Counted from the stretch's first letter, positions 25,051-37,071 are shown. The stretch is DNA of 64,000 nt from Lactarius indigo (GCA_025766275.1 JAFKAC010000011.1:1-64000), one strand, 5' to 3'. Numbers and translations: made by a program. The notes: generated by a model from the letters alone, not told the origin.

Positions 25051-25564
25051 GTGAATATAAAAATTGCATCACTAAACATGAATGGCTACGCTGCGCTGGC
25101 AAGCAACATGTCCGGGATTGAAAAGTGGTCGTCAATATACCAAACTATGAACAAAAACAAAATAGCAGTCCTTGTGCTGCAAGAAACTCACCTCGACAAC
25201 AACCTCATACACTCCGTCCATGAGTGCTTTGGCAAGAGACTGACGGTGATAAACTCCCAGCTTGAAACCAACCCATGCACTTCTGCGGGAGTTGCCTTTG
25301 TAATAAATAGATCCCTAATAGCCCCATTGGACATGACCGCGATTGAATTGGTAGAAGGAAGGGCGCTGGCCATCAAGTTCAAATGGCATGGAAACAACGA
25401 AATAGTCATAATAAACGTATACGCACCAAACAACAAGAACAACCACCAAACTTTCTGGGAAAATATTGACCAAAAAAGGAGGTCTAAAGGTCTAAGACAT
25501 CCAGACTTCTTGATGGGCGACTTCAACCTAACAGAGGACCCAATAGATAGAGCTCCAGCGCACC
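25051..25564 (+). pseudogene. LINE ORF2 fragment: apurinic-type endonuclease domain
   Basis: Endonuclease/exonuclease/phosphatase fold with the family motifs SLNMNG, VLQETHL, INVYAPNN and MGDFNL in the right order. About 170 residues are kept, then the frame runs into the hAT terminal repeat at 25565. The distal endonuclease motifs and all of the reverse transcriptase are missing, so it cannot support retrotransposition. Confidence 0.85.
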
Positions 25565-25587
25565 TAGTGTTGCTGTGGCTTGGCTCA
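25565..25587 (+). repeat. hAT left terminal inverted repeat
   Basis: Matches the right end (32048-32070, reversed) at 22 of 23 bases. GCTGAGCC-type motifs follow directly over the next 150 bp. Confidence 0.85.
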
Positions 25588-26033
25588 AATCAGCTGAGCC
25601 AGCCAAGCTGAGCTGTTTTGAGCCGAGCCAAGCTGACACATCGGCTCAGGACCAAAATTGGCTCAGCTCGGCTCGTGAGCTGGCTGAGCTGGGCTGAGCC
25701 AGGCTTGATTAGGAATGACCAGATTAGGCAGGGCTCACCTGGCTTGTGAGTACGCGTGAGCAGGCAAGAATGGATTCTGCCTGGCTTAGCCAAGAACAAG
25801 CTGGCCAAAAATGGAATATATTTGCTCAATGTGCGTGTCCAGTGTCTGCTGGGGCTCTCAGAAGAAAAGTGGGTAAGTCCTCTTTTTTGGTGTCTCCTTA
25901 GATGACCTTGCGCAAACTCTGACAAAAATAAAATAAAACATATGTATTGCTGTAGACTACATAGTATAGAGAATACATTTTTTTTTTCTATCTACTGCCC
26001 GGGTGCGGCTGAGTCGAAGGCATCACCATCGTT

Positions 26034-26815
26034 GCTGCGGTGGCGGTGGTGGTTGCGGTGGTGGTCGCGGTTGTTGTCGCGGTTGTCGTGATGGTTGTCG
26101 TGGTTGCTGCGGTGGTGGTGGTGGTTGCCGCGGTGGTAATTGCAGTCGCCGTGGTTGTGGTTGTTGTCACAGTCGCTGCAGTTGTGGTGGTGGTGGTGGT
26201 TGTCGTTGGTGTCGTTGCGATGGTCATCACGGTTGCTGCAGTGGTGGTGGTGGTTGCGGTGGTGGTTGTGGTCGCAGTCGCTGCAGTGGTGGTTGTGGTT
26301 GTGGTTGTGGTCGCCGTGGTCATGGTCGCGGTCGCTGTGGTGGTCACTGTGGTGGTCGTGGTTGCCACGGTGGTGGTTGTGGTGGTTGTGGTTGTGGTTG
26401 CGGTTGCGGTTGCGGTCGTGGTTGCCACGGTGGTGGTTGTGGTGGTTGTGGTTGTGGTTGTGGTTGCGGTTGCAGTTGCGGTCGTGGTCATAGTTGTGGT
26501 TGTGGTCGTGGTTGCAATCGTGGTCATGGTTGTGGTCATGGTTGCCGTGGTGGTTGCTGTGGTGGTTGCAGTTGCCGCAGTGGTGGTTGTGGTGGTTGTG
26601 GTGGTTGTGGTCATGGTTGCAGTTGCGGTCATGGTTGTGGTTGTAGTCATGGTTGTGGTTGTAGTCGTGGTTGTGGTTGTAGTCATGGTTGTGGTTGTAG
26701 TCGTGGTTGTGGTTGTAGTCATGATTGTGGTTGTAGTCGTGGTTGTGGTTGTGGTCGCGGTTGCGGTTGCGGTTGTGGTTGTGGTCGCGGTCATGGTCAT
26801 CACACCCCAGGGCTG
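26034..26815. repeat. Degenerate GGTTGT/GGTGGTTGC simple-sequence tract
   Basis: Nearly 800 bp of GGT/TGT/CGT triplets in imperfect hexamer and nonamer units. Both strands are open in several frames only because of the repeat; the Thr-, Val- and Cys/Gly-rich readings are not proteins. It lies in the hAT element upstream of its transposase. The strong G/C strand bias could favour G-quadruplex structures. Confidence 0.85.
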
Positions 26816-27205
26816 GCACCATTGCCATGGCTGCCTTGGGGGCTTGGGGGTTCGGGGTGTGGCTATCGCAGGGCAGGTCCTGCTGCTGCCTTGTTACCTG
26901 CGAGGGTGCATGTGGGTGAGTCAGTGAGCCAGGCAAAAAAAAAAGAAGCACTTACTTTGTGGCCAAGAGAGAGGGTGGGTCGTAAACCTGTGCCAGTGGT
27001 GCTCGTGAGCACGAACGCGAGTTGCGCAATGCAAGGGCAAGGAATTTTTGCAGCCACCACATGTACGATGCACATTCCCACGCTCTCATCTCGGCTCCTG
27101 CTGTCTGCTACAGTCTCATCTCTCCTCATCTCTGCCTGATCTCAGCTGATCTACTTCTACTTGCTTCTTTTATTTTTTTTTGTACTACTCTTGGCTACAT
27201 CTACT

Positions 27206-30200
27206 ATGGCTGGATCTAGGAAGAGGGCCCCTTCAACACCCAAGAGGACTCCAAAAAGGCCAAAGACCAAGAAGAGCCAGGTCAAACAGTGGGAGCTTCC
27301 TGGTGGTGCTTTGGAGATGTCTTTTCAGCTTGATGGTATGTGCTCATTGTTTTGATGGTATCCATACACTCATATTGTGTTAGTCTCATCCACAGCTGCT
27401 CAGACATCAGTTGCCAGTGCCAGACATGTGCACTTTAATCTAGGCTCTTCTGCAGCTTCAGGTGGCCCTCCTGGACCCTCACAGCAGGGAGAGGACCCCT
27501 TTGCAGGTTCTTCACCTGCTCAGGCTGCCAATCAAGTGAGTATCTATTTTATTAATTTTATAATCATTTTTTAACAAATTTAATACAGGGAGGCCTTAGC
27601 TCACCCCAACCTGAGAACTTTGACCTTGGAAATGGGTCAGATGGCTCTCAGGAGGGTGGTGCTAATTTCAATAGCCCTCAGGAAGGCAACTCTGACACTC
27701 CAACTCCAACTCGCCGCCCAAGGAGGGCTCAAAAAGCTGGTTCAAGGCTGGGCTCAGGTGATGATACCTTGAGGTTTTTTCAGGCTCTTGATGGGAAGAA
27801 ACAGTGCAAGTTTTGCTTGTGAGTTTTTTATTCTTATTCTTATTTTTATTTCTAAAAATTATTTTTGTAGGATACTTCATCAAGAGGATGTGTCCATCAA
27901 AGTACACTCATATCGCTCCACTACTGCAACAGGTCCTCTGCGGTCCCATCTGCTCAATCACCATGCAGATGAGTGGGTTACAGAGTGCCAAAGACTCAAA
28001 ATTGAGCTGAGAGGTAAAGAGGGAGAAGAAGCTGTTGCAAGAGTTACTGGAGTTCCTGTAGAGCATCAAGCTAGGCGCCGCACTCCCTTCACTCAAGACA
28101 ACTTTTTAGATGGCCTTGTGCAATTTATTGTTGCCACAGATCAGGTTTTTTATTTAATTTTAATTTTTTTTCCCTATTTAATGTTTTTTTTTTTTTCTTT
28201 TTAGCCTATGATGATTGTGGAGAGACCAGAGTTCCACCACCTGTGTCTCCTACTCCACCCTGAGCTGAGTGATGCAGACATCCCTCACAGGACCACTATG
28301 CAGAAGCACATTGTGGAGAACTGTACAGAGGCACTCCACAATTTGTCTCAGCATATTCAGGTAATATTTTATTATTATATCTTAGTGCTTGAGGGCTAAC
28401 TTCTATTTAGACAAGCTGCCTTGGGAGGGTCTCTTTTACCACAGACATGTGGACAGACCCTGACCTCAAGCCATACATGGCTGTTACTGCTCACTGGCTG
28501 GAGCAGATCCAGACTCAAGATGGCCAGCAAAAGCTAACCCTTAGAGCTGACCTTATTGGATTTGTCTATTTTCCTGGGTCCCACACTGGAGAGAGGTTAG
28601 CTGAGGTCTTTCATTTTATCATTACTAGGATGGGGCTTGAAAGAAAGGTAATGTCTACTTCATTTTATATATAAATTTCGACTAATTAATTTTTTGTTAA
28701 AATAAAGATTGGTTGGATAACAACAGATAATGCATCCAACAACAGCTCTATGATGGAGGCACTAGAAACTCAGTTAAAGAAGCAATATCCTAATACTGGG
28801 TTTTCTGCAGAGCAGCGCCACATCAGGTAAGTGTCAAACTATTTAATATTTTTTTGCTAACACTTTTTAGATGCTTTGCCCATATTGTAAATCTTGCATG
28901 CAAGGCAATGCTTGAGGAAGCAGTTGAACTTGGTTTTGACCAAGTTAAAAGGCTTCAGCAAATTATTGTTTATGTGAGCCTTTCCTTTTTTTTTTTTCTT
29001 TCTTTTTTTTTTTTCTTTCTTTCTTTTTTTTCTTCTTTTTCCCTTCTTTTTTTTTCGAGTTTTTTGTCTTTTTCTTTTTCTTTTTCTTTTTCTTTTTCTT
29101 TTTCTTTTTCTTTTTCTTTTTCTTTTTCTTTTTCTTTTTCTTTTTCTTTTTCTTTTTCTTTTTCTTTTTCTTTTTCTTTTTCTTTTTCTTTTTCTTTTTC
29201 TTTTTCTTTTTCTTTTTCTTTTTCTTTTTCTTTTTCTTTTTCTTTTTCTTTTTCTTTTTCTTTTTCTTTTTCTTTTTCTTTTTCTTTTTCTTTTTTCTTT
29301 TTCCGAGTTTTTTCTTTCTTTTTTTTCTAACTTATTTATAATAGATCCACAACTCATCATGAAGGCATGATATATTTTCTGCAATTGCAAAGGAGTCAAA
29401 TGTGCCTCCTTTGCAATTAATCCTTGATGTGGAGACCAGGTGGTCCTCTGCCTATTTAATGATCAAGAGGGCACTTATTTTGAGAGAGGTATGTTTTATA
29501 CCATTTAATAAATTCTATTGCTAACTTTGAGTTAGGCAATTGATAGGTTTACTCAGGAGGGAGGGCCAGATCCATTAGATGAGGAAGATTGGAGGGTCCT
29601 TGGGGGACTTCAGAGAATTCTTCAGGTGTGCAGACATTTTCTCTCTCTGATTGTGTATTAATTAATTTATTAGATTCCCTTCTGGTATCAACAATCACTT
29701 TCTTATGAGAAGACGCCAACACTTTGTGGCACAGTTGCTGCATTTGAGGGCTTTTTAAAAACCCTGAATGACTTGGCAAATACCTTGGAGACTGAGAGAC
29801 AGGACATTGGTCTTATTATTGGAAAAGCTTCAGAGAAGATAGTTCCATATTCTATTCAGGCCCTTGACCTTCCAGTATATCAGCTTTCAATGGGTGAGTG
29901 GCTGTCTTAATATTCTGCATAATTTCTCATCTCATGTGAACAGTTCTTAACCCTTTGACAAAGCTTGAATGGTTCAAGCAACACTACCAATCAAATGTTT
30001 CTGAAGCAGTAAAGTGCCACCTCCTTGATGCAGTGAGTGCTTTTAATGTTATCATGCTACTCTAAAACTAAAATTCTAAGTAGCTCAGACCATTGTACAC
30101 ACCATCTAGAGCCCCTACTAGATCAACTGTACCCCCTCCACCCCCTGAACCATTTGGTGGCATGCAGGCCACTTTGGCAAACCTTGGTATTGGCCCAATG

Positions 30201-30659
30201 CCTGTCTACAGACCACAGGCAAATACCTTAGAAGGTGAAGTTGATGACTATCTAGTAGCCCCAGTCAAATATGCCAATATTATTGAGTTCTGGCAGGTAT
30301 GTAGAATGGTTCATTTTGTTAGGGAGTACTGACAGTAGTTGGAATGGCAGGAACACCAGAAAAAGTGGCCAACACTCTTCAAGCTTGCCATGGACTTACT
30401 CCCCATTCAAGCCACTTCAGTCCCATGTGAGCATGTCTTCTCAGCAAGCAAGGAGACAGCTAGAGCCAGGAGGAACTGCCTTAAGCCAGGCAGCATGGAA
30501 GCTATACAGATACTCAAGTTCCAGGCAAAGTATAAAAGGGAACTCAATTTCACTGAAGGGCTTGGAGAGAAGGATGAAATGGAAGAGCTGGAGGGAATGG
30601 AGGCAGTCAGACCAGTTGAGGACTTGAGGGCTTATCTTAGGGGCATTAGTGAGCAGTAG
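27206..30659 (+). CDS. hAT transposase with BED zinc finger, at least ten exons
   Basis: Starts with AGSRKRAPSTPKRTPKRPKT, a basic nuclear-targeting segment. The BED finger is CKFC with SHLLNHH. Then come the RNase H-like core (TTDMWTDPDLKPYMAVTAHW, IGWITTDNASNNSSM, CFAHIVNLACKAML, LDVETRWSSAYLMIKRAL) and the C-terminal hAT dimerisation region (WPTLFKLAMDLLPIQATSVP, CEHVFSASKETARARRNCLK). Many phase-compatible GT-AG introns, for example 27336-27397, 27536-27589, 28829-28870 and 30298-30341. The intron at about 28975-29335 carries a 240-bp microsatellite; the exon start after it is not resolved because a TGA lies upstream of IFSAIAKESN. The ORF may still be functional. Confidence 0.82.
29068..29304. 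repeat. (CTTTTT)n microsatellite, about 39 copies
   Basis: Near-perfect hexanucleotide run inside an intron of the hAT transposase, flanked by two ccgagtttttt / cgagttttttg segments. Coding-strand T-richness would extend the polypyrimidine region next to the acceptor. The reverse strand reads as a spurious Lys/Arg peptide. Confidence 0.95.
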
Positions 30660-30916
30660 TTTGAAGGGGATTTATTTGCAACAAGGCTATATACATGTAT
30701 TTGTACCTAGGAATGAACTACATACAAACAGGGACCTGTGCGACTCACCTGGGGTGGCCAGAGAGGGAAAAAGGGGGTGGGAAGAGAAAGGGAGGGGTGG
30801 AGGGGTAAGAGGAGGGTGTGCAAGGGCTGTCTGAGGGTGTCCGAGGATGACAGAGGGCCATCCAATGGCATTGAAGGGCCATCCAAGGCACGCAACGGCC
30901 ATCTGAGGGTGGGTGG

Positions 30917-31570
30917 GCAGCGGTGGTGGTGGCGAGGGTGGTAGTGGTGGCAGTGAGGGTGGTAGTGGCAGTGGCGAGGGTGGTAGCAGCGGCAGCAGCG
31001 TGGGTGGCGGAGGCGGTGGCGACAGCGAGGGTGGTAGTGGTGGTGGCAGCAAGGGTGGTGGTGGCAGCAGCGACAGCGAGGGTGGTGGTGGCAGTGGCAG
31101 CGGCAGCGAGGGTGGTGGCAGTGGCGGCAGCTGCAGCAAGGGTGTTGGCAGTGGTGGTAGCAGCTGCAGCGAGGGCGGCAGCAGCAGCAGCAGCAGCAGG
31201 GTGGTGGCGATGGCAGCAGCAAGGGTGGTGGTGGTGGCAGCAGCAGCAGAGACAGGGGCCCAGGTGGCAGCGGTGACAGTGACGGTGCAGGCGACAAGAG
31301 TGACAATGCTGGCGACAGCGCTGGTGACAACACTGGTGAAAATGGCGACAGCGCCGTCAGGGGCACCAACAGCAAGCAGTGGCAGTAGTGGCAAGGTGGC
31401 CAGACAGAGTGGTTGCCAAAGCAAGCAGCGGCCAGAGCGAGCAGTAGCCAGAGCGAGCAGCGGTGAGCAGCAACCAGAGCGAGCGGTGGTGAGCAGCAAC
31501 CAGAGTGAGCGGCAGTGAACTGTGACCAGAGTGAGCGGTGGCAAATGGTGACTAGAGCGAGCAGCAGCCA
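30917..31570. repeat. GGTGGCAGC-type simple-sequence tract
   Basis: Imperfect GGT/GGC/AGC/GAG triplets over about 650 bp downstream of the hAT transposase, giving spurious Gly/Ser, Val/Ala and Pro/Leu frames on both strands. It mirrors the G-rich tract upstream, so the transposase gene sits between two G-rich blocks with the same strand bias. Confidence 0.85.
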
Positions 31571-32047
31571 ATGGCGACCAGAGTGAGTGATGGTGAATGG
31601 TGACCAGAGCAAGTGGCGGCGAGAGCAAGTGGGGGCCAGAGAGGAGAGAACAACAAGTAAGGCGGCAAGAGCACAGAAAAGGCCAGTGGTCAGCAGGTGG
31701 ACAACACGAACAGCGCGCAGACAGCATGCAGACTGCAGGCCTAGTCTGTGCAAAGGATGGGGGATGAGGATGGGGGATGATTGGGATGACTGGGGATCCT
31801 GGCCAGTCATTCAGACCCTCAGGCCTCAGTCTCACTGAGGGGGAGCCAGGCATACTCAGGGTTGAAGTTCAGGTTCACGCATTCATTGGCTTGGCTGACT
31901 CAGGCTACCCAAAATGGTACGATTTCCTATTCGTACTTTTGGGTGGCTTGAGCCGGCTCAGCCTAGCTTGAGCCAGCTCAATTTGGAGTGACTCAGCTCA
32001 GCTCATCCTTTTTTGGTCAAGCTGTGCTTAGCTGAGCCAAGCTGAGC

Positions 32048-32070
32048 TGAGCCAAGCCACGGCAACACTA
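32048..32070 (-). repeat. hAT right terminal inverted repeat
   Basis: Reverse complement of the left end with one difference (C for T). Preceded by about 150 bp rich in GCTGAGCC and its complement. Confidence 0.85.
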
Positions 32071-34007
32071 CATTCATACCTCTCTCCTTTCTGGAAATCC
32101 ACCACAGATGTTGGAACAAAGAACCCATGGCAGCAGGCAGTTGCACCAATCCCTGTGACATCAAGGTGTGTCCTACTAGAATTTGCCTGTTCAATGGCTC
32201 TGTAGGTATTATATGTGCTGGGCTATAAGGCCATTAGATAAAAGGATCCAGGTAAGGAAGACATCACATACTTGGGCTATTTCTTTTCCGCACTGGAGAT
32301 GAGCCTTGTATGAATCAGGGTTGGCCATGAATGCCATTCCTGCTGATAATGCAACATCCTTGTCCCCAGATCTATGGCACATGTGTTCTGCAGAAAAGTT
32401 TCCATCCATGATAAATGTCCAGATAAGCTGGTCACTTCAATAGGGAGTATGAGTATGTGGAGATGCCAGTTCATAAATGACATATGGAGGATATAGTGTC
32501 TTCCAATCCTTAGGAAGATTGATTCCAGGCTGTGGGCATGCAGGGCAGAATATTGCCATGGCTCCATCTGGACAGCTCTCTCCTTCCGACTGATGTCCAA
32601 GCCCACTTTCCATCCTGCCCTTGAGGTCATGCCACTGGTGAGATGCTCTCAGAAGTTGCTTGTAATGGTTCTGTAAACATTTATTAGATCTGGGTGTGGG
32701 TGGATGGGAGTGTGTGTATGTATGGATGAAGACATACTTGCACATTGTTGGGAAACATCTTGCTTGTCATGCTTTGCAGCTTTGAATAATACTGCTGGGC
32801 TGTGGTCTTGCATTCCAGGTTATCCAGAATGAAGTCCTCCAATACTGTGAATGTGAACAATGTTTCTATTTGCCAGAATGTGGATGGAAATAGCCCGGAT
32901 TGGAGAAGCTGCTCACCAATATTGTCCATTCCTGGGAAAATGCAGAATACTACCTCCATGTCAAAGATTCCACTTCTGTCAACAACAGTGAACAGTGGAT
33001 TACCAGAGTCTGCTATCTGCACTCTGCTGGAATCACTGTCATTAGAATCTGGAGACATATCCAGGGAGTCAAAGAGTCTGTTAGAGATATCCAGATTAGT
33101 GGATGGGCCTTCTGGCTGTGGAGTCTCGCAAGGTGTAGGAAGTTGGCCAGAATTATCCGGAGAATCAGGACCCTTGGAAACAGATGCAAGAGATGCTGAG
33201 TGGGCATGTCTCTTCCCGGAACTCCTCTTTCTACTAGTGGAGACTGCTTGTGCAGCTCTGATTCCCTAAGGTAATATGAGCACCACAAGACATTGCAAGA
33301 TATGTGTGTCCATAACTACCTCAACTGTTTGTGGACATGGCATACCACCATGCCCAATGCACAATACAAATCCAAGGGAGTGCAGAGTTACTGGAGTGTA
33401 GTGGGTTGCATTCCATAGTAGTGGTCTGTGAAATGGGGAGTTCCTGTGAGCTTCAAGACAGCAGTCCTTGCAAAACAACAGTGATCCAAAGCAATCCGGA
33501 CACTTTATTTCAGGTTTCTTGCTGCACATGGAACACTTGTCAGATCTTCCCCAACCTTCCATCTCCAGGAGAACATGGAGATATCTATCCCTGAGCTCAA
33601 CCCACTGTTTCATTGGAGTCTACATCTGGTCAGGACAGCTACATGATATGAATAAATGTGAGACATACAGTGGCCTGTTGGGTGGCTGTTGAGTCGGGTT
33701 GTAGCTGACCATCCTCTTCTGTATTGTGGAAGTCATACTGTTGCTCTTCTGTGTATGGGTCCATCTGCAGGTCTCCAGGGATGTGGAGAAGCCTCCCAGA
33801 ACCTTTGACACTATCTGATGGAATCTGCAGGTGTGCATCCTTCCAGCATGCCTGTGAAGGCTGTTCAGATCGCTCCTTCTATGGACAGACAATGGGAACA
33901 ACCTTTTCCATTGTCTGGATTGTACCACGCTTCGATTTGGTGTGCTTGATGACGACCTCGATGCCTTCAACAGTTTCAGGAATGATAACATCACGAGTGT
34001 GAGGCAT
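32071..34007 (-). pseudogene. Truncated KDZ (CxC-type) transposase
   Basis: The minus strand holds pieces of a Kyakuja-Dileera-Zisupton transposase. The N terminus begins at PHTRDVIIPETVEGIEVVIK. Then come CSMCSKKPEIKCPDC with LLFCKDCCLEAHRNSPFHR (zinc-binding CxC region), HGGMPCP, CPACPQPGINLPKDW and the first catalytic block DGNFSAEHMCHRSGDKDVAL. Short introns and stops separate the pieces, and everything after KEIAQ is missing where the hAT right end begins. A dead remnant. Confidence 0.78.
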
Positions 34008-34463
34008 TTCCTGTATAGCAGTGGATAGGAAATGTGTATAGAGATGATGAAGCTGGGTGTCTTTGTATTATTTGGATGTTGTCTTAAATACCCTGTGCAT
34101 ACTGCAGAAATAAGTTGCGGAATATTCTACAGATGTTCCCTTGTAGAGTGTACATCAGGGATCATACAAATCAGCGGTTCCATGGTATTCTAGGCCATCT
34201 GGAGTTCTACAATATCTGAACAATGCATACTGGATTATCAGATGTGGGCCATTGCATCCTGCATATCATTATTTACTAAATCCACCAGTGGAGGCTCCTT
34301 CTACTTCCGCTTTGATATCCCTACCATGTGCCTCCACCTCTAGTATATCTGACCTATGCAGGACAGACAAGGCATCTGAACTCTGCTGGGAATCATGCTC
34401 AGACACATCTCCCCTGTTCCAAATATTGTACAATTCCACTGCCAGAATATAGATGTTCTCAAG
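34008..34463. other. Unassigned repeat-flanking DNA
   Basis: Lies between the KDZ N terminus and the LTR of element B'. It would be the leader side of the KDZ element. No ORF, LTR or RNA gene was recognised. Confidence 0.4.
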
Positions 34464-34971
34464 TGTTATGCTCCACCAGTGTTAGTCCGACTTGGACCCT
34501 GAATAGGCGTAGTCGACTTAATGAATATAAGGTGAATGGGGATTGCGTGTCAACCCAACACAGGCTGAACAGGAGCACTACTGGCACACACTGCAGCAAA
34601 GGTAAAGAAGGTCTGTCCCTTGGTGGACAGAAGCGGAGGTACTCTTAGTCAAAGACTAAGGCAAACAGAAAACAAGTCAAGAAGGTGGATTGAAGAAGAC
34701 CAAGATGGGGACTCTTGGTCTTCTAGGGCAACTATTTATACAGATACATGTGGGCTTTAAAGCGCTGCTGGAATAGTAGAGAACCAATAGCGTAACTAGC
34801 TCAAACCCTAGTACAGCTATCCTAGGAATGAGTCATACATGAGTCACAATCACATGCGAACTACTATGCTGACTGATACAATGTAAAGTCCATGACTAAT
34901 ACTACTATCGGGCCATAGTCATAACTGGCCATGAGTCATCCACAATGCATAATAGAGTCCGTACCGTAACA
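34464..34971 (-). repeat. 3' LTR of element B'
   Basis: 508 bp, TGTTATGCTCC to CCGTACCGTAACA. It aligns end to end with the reversed 509-bp LTR of element B. Most differences visible by eye are CpG transitions. Next to it is the polypurine tract, reversed (cccccttttc at 34976-34985). Confidence 0.88.
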
Positions 34972-36453
34972 TCACCCCCTTTTCAGGAGTGAGGCCCACC
35001 TCACTAATCTGCTACCGATTCCTTCCTCATTTATTCTGCTTCATCTCCCATATGCTCCAGTATGTTAGCCCTTTCAAGACAATAGATACTGGGCTTCTTA
35101 TCCTCTGACACCATGTACTTCTCCTCCTGCAACCACCGGATTCACTGTTCTAGCTGTTCTTCAGTGAATGCGAGTTGCCGGTACTGACACAGCTCTTCAA
35201 TGAGGGTGACATCCTCAATGTGTGTCAGTAACAAGTCAGTGGGGTGACAGTCACGAAGCATGAAATATTCTTTGTGAGGGATGATGGTGCGGTTGTCTTT
35301 TGGGAGGTGTGGTGTGGCATAGAGGGGTTTACCATAAAGGAAGCCCGACCCCAGAGCTAATCCAAGTATGAGGGGGTCTCCTCCTTGGATAACCTGTATG
35401 TGGGAGGCTTGTATCATCGGTCTGTTGGGGAATTTGATTGGGAATGGAATGTAATTGGGTCCTCAATTGACCCAGAACCCTTCAGGAACAATGGCTCGGG
35501 TTGCTGGGTCTCGTTTGCCCATTGGTGTATAACGAGCCGCTTGTGCCACGGCGACTCTTCCTTGGTGCAGGGGGTTCCCTGATGTGTTGATGAGGAAGGG
35601 AGTGGCTGTTGGGTCTTCAGCGTAGAATTCATGTTCAAGGAATGCGTGCCTGATGGGGTAATGGTCGACAAGCTCGTCTTCATCCTTAACTCCATCCAGT
35701 ACTCCTTCCGCTCCTGCCTCATCTGGTGTCAGCAGGTGGCGATATGCAGTTGCTCCTGCTGCCACTGCGCCACTGTCTCCTTCCATTCTTGTGCATACTT
35801 CTGCATGGCATTCAGTGGTTTCACCGCATGAGACAGCTGCTTGAAGCCAAAAGAGTTTGTCTTTGGTGATGAAGGTTTTGGGCTCACCAGTGTCTGGATT
35901 GGTAAGGGCGTACATTGGCGGTGGTGTTGGTTGAGTTGTTGCTGTATCGTTGCAGTGTCTGGTGCAATTCTTCAACAGTGATAGGCCCATCGTCCTCATG
36001 CTGCACAGTGGTACAGTCAATGGTACCAGTTCCATCAGCTGTGGCATTGTTGGTGGAGTCGGGGTTAACAAGGGTGGTGGAGGAGTCATTGACGAGGGTA
36101 GAGAGGAGTGCGAGCTGGTCATTGTGTTGAGTAGAGGACATGGGGTGAAGAAGAGGTGATGGGGGCTTAACACGCTGGGTGGTAGCCCTTATATGTGTTT
36201 CTCTGTCAGGGTTCAAATGTTTAAACTCCCACATGGCTTCATCGGCAAATACGTCATCCTTATCTATCCATTGGTTATCTGGGTCAGGGTAGCCCTTCCA
36301 TTTCACAAGATATTGGAGTCGATGTCTTCTGCTGAACTGCCAAGAGTCTAAAATCTTCTCGACTTTGTATCCTTCTTCATTATCAACCAAATCAGGAGGT
36401 GGGCGCTGATAGTTTGGTCCATGCGTGGGTGTTTTGTGATAAGGTGTGAGAAG

Positions 36454-37071
36454 TGTTGATAAGTAACCCTTGCACACTTAGCAGCTCATACGGACCGGAC
36501 TTGCAGCATGGACTGCTTTAGATTAGATTAATTGGACTTGTAGATTACTTACATTTGATCTGTACAATCTAGTGCTAATCATTGTGTCATGTATGACATC
36601 ATATATAATGACATCATGTAGAACACTCTGGACACTTCATTGTACTCTGTCCTTTGTTCCCTTCTTGTTCCTATCCTTATTATGATGTCACTATGATATC
36701 ATCTTTGTCTGGACTTTCCTTGTTCTTGTATGCCTTGTTCTCTTTACACACACTCCTTTGTCCTGATGTAGAACAATGCGTCCCTTGTATTCTGTGACAC
36801 TCTGTTACCTACCTTGTAGTAGTGTCACCCTCCTGTATAGTATAAGTAGTAGTGCTTGTATGCTCCTGGTCCACATCAGTTCCCTCACTGTTGTGTGCCA
36901 GGTATGTCTCTTCCTCTCAATTGTAACATCAGTTCCCTCACTGTTGTGTGCCAGACTTTACCTCTGCTTCACTCTGCTAGACTTCCCTGTTGCTGCTTCC
37001 AGCCACCCTGACCTATCTCACCACAGTCTTCTTGTCACTGTGAGTATGTCCTCCTTGTGTGCTGTTCATCA
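36454..37071 (+). repeat. Solo LTR, family D, with AGAAG target duplication
   Basis: 618 bp, from TGTTGATAAGTAACCC to GTGCTGTTCATCA, flanked by AGAAG on both sides (36449-36453, 37072-37076). Inserted in the reversed pol of element B' near the GPY/F to chromodomain stretch. It contains two near-identical copies of a short motif around ccctcactgttgtgtgccag. Confidence 0.9.

Larger units (their letters stand above)
21300..25564 (+). mobile_element. 5' half of a non-LTR retrotransposon (LINE), 3' end lost
   Basis: Contains a long C/A-rich leader (about 21300-22950, interrupted by a solo LTR), an ORF1 with a zinc knuckle and the start of an endonuclease ORF2. There is no reverse transcriptase: the element stops at the left end of the hAT at 25564. 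Loss of the 3' half with the 5' half kept is the reverse of normal LINE 5' truncation, so a deletion or rearrangement is implied. The left boundary is only approximate, near the change in composition at about 21300. Confidence 0.7.
25565..32070 (+). mobile_element. hAT DNA transposon, 6.5 kb
   Basis: Bounded by 23-bp terminal inverted repeats TAGTGTTGCYGTGGCTTGGC plus TCA, differing at one base (25565-25587 and 32048-32070). The start resembles the CAGTGTTGC ends of many hAT elements. Both ends carry dense GCTGAGCC/GGCTCAGC subterminal motifs, probably transposase binding sites. Inside lies a BED-finger hAT transposase gene between long G-rich simple-sequence tracts. The 8 bp outside each end (agcgcacc, cattcata) do not match, and the left flank is LINE while the right flank is KDZ, so this copy is not a simple insertion. 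Confidence 0.88.

Noticed and set aside
25988..27139. Several long ORFs of Thr, Val, His/Asn or Cys/Gly repeats on both strands
   Set aside because: They arise from the GGT/TGT triplet tract and are open only because of the repeat.
29068..29304. Regular repeat considered as a CRISPR or satellite array
   Set aside because: A simple hexanucleotide run without spacers, in a eukaryote.
28854..29399. Ser/Phe and Lys/Arg repeat ORFs
   Set aside because: Translation of the CTTTTT microsatellite in an intron; not coding.
30687..31853. 388- and 367-codon Pro/Leu- and Cys/His-rich minus-strand ORFs, and the Gly/Ser plus-strand ORF
   Set aside because: Low-complexity readings of the GGTGGCAGC tract. 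Similar length in several frames shows it is composition, not coding.
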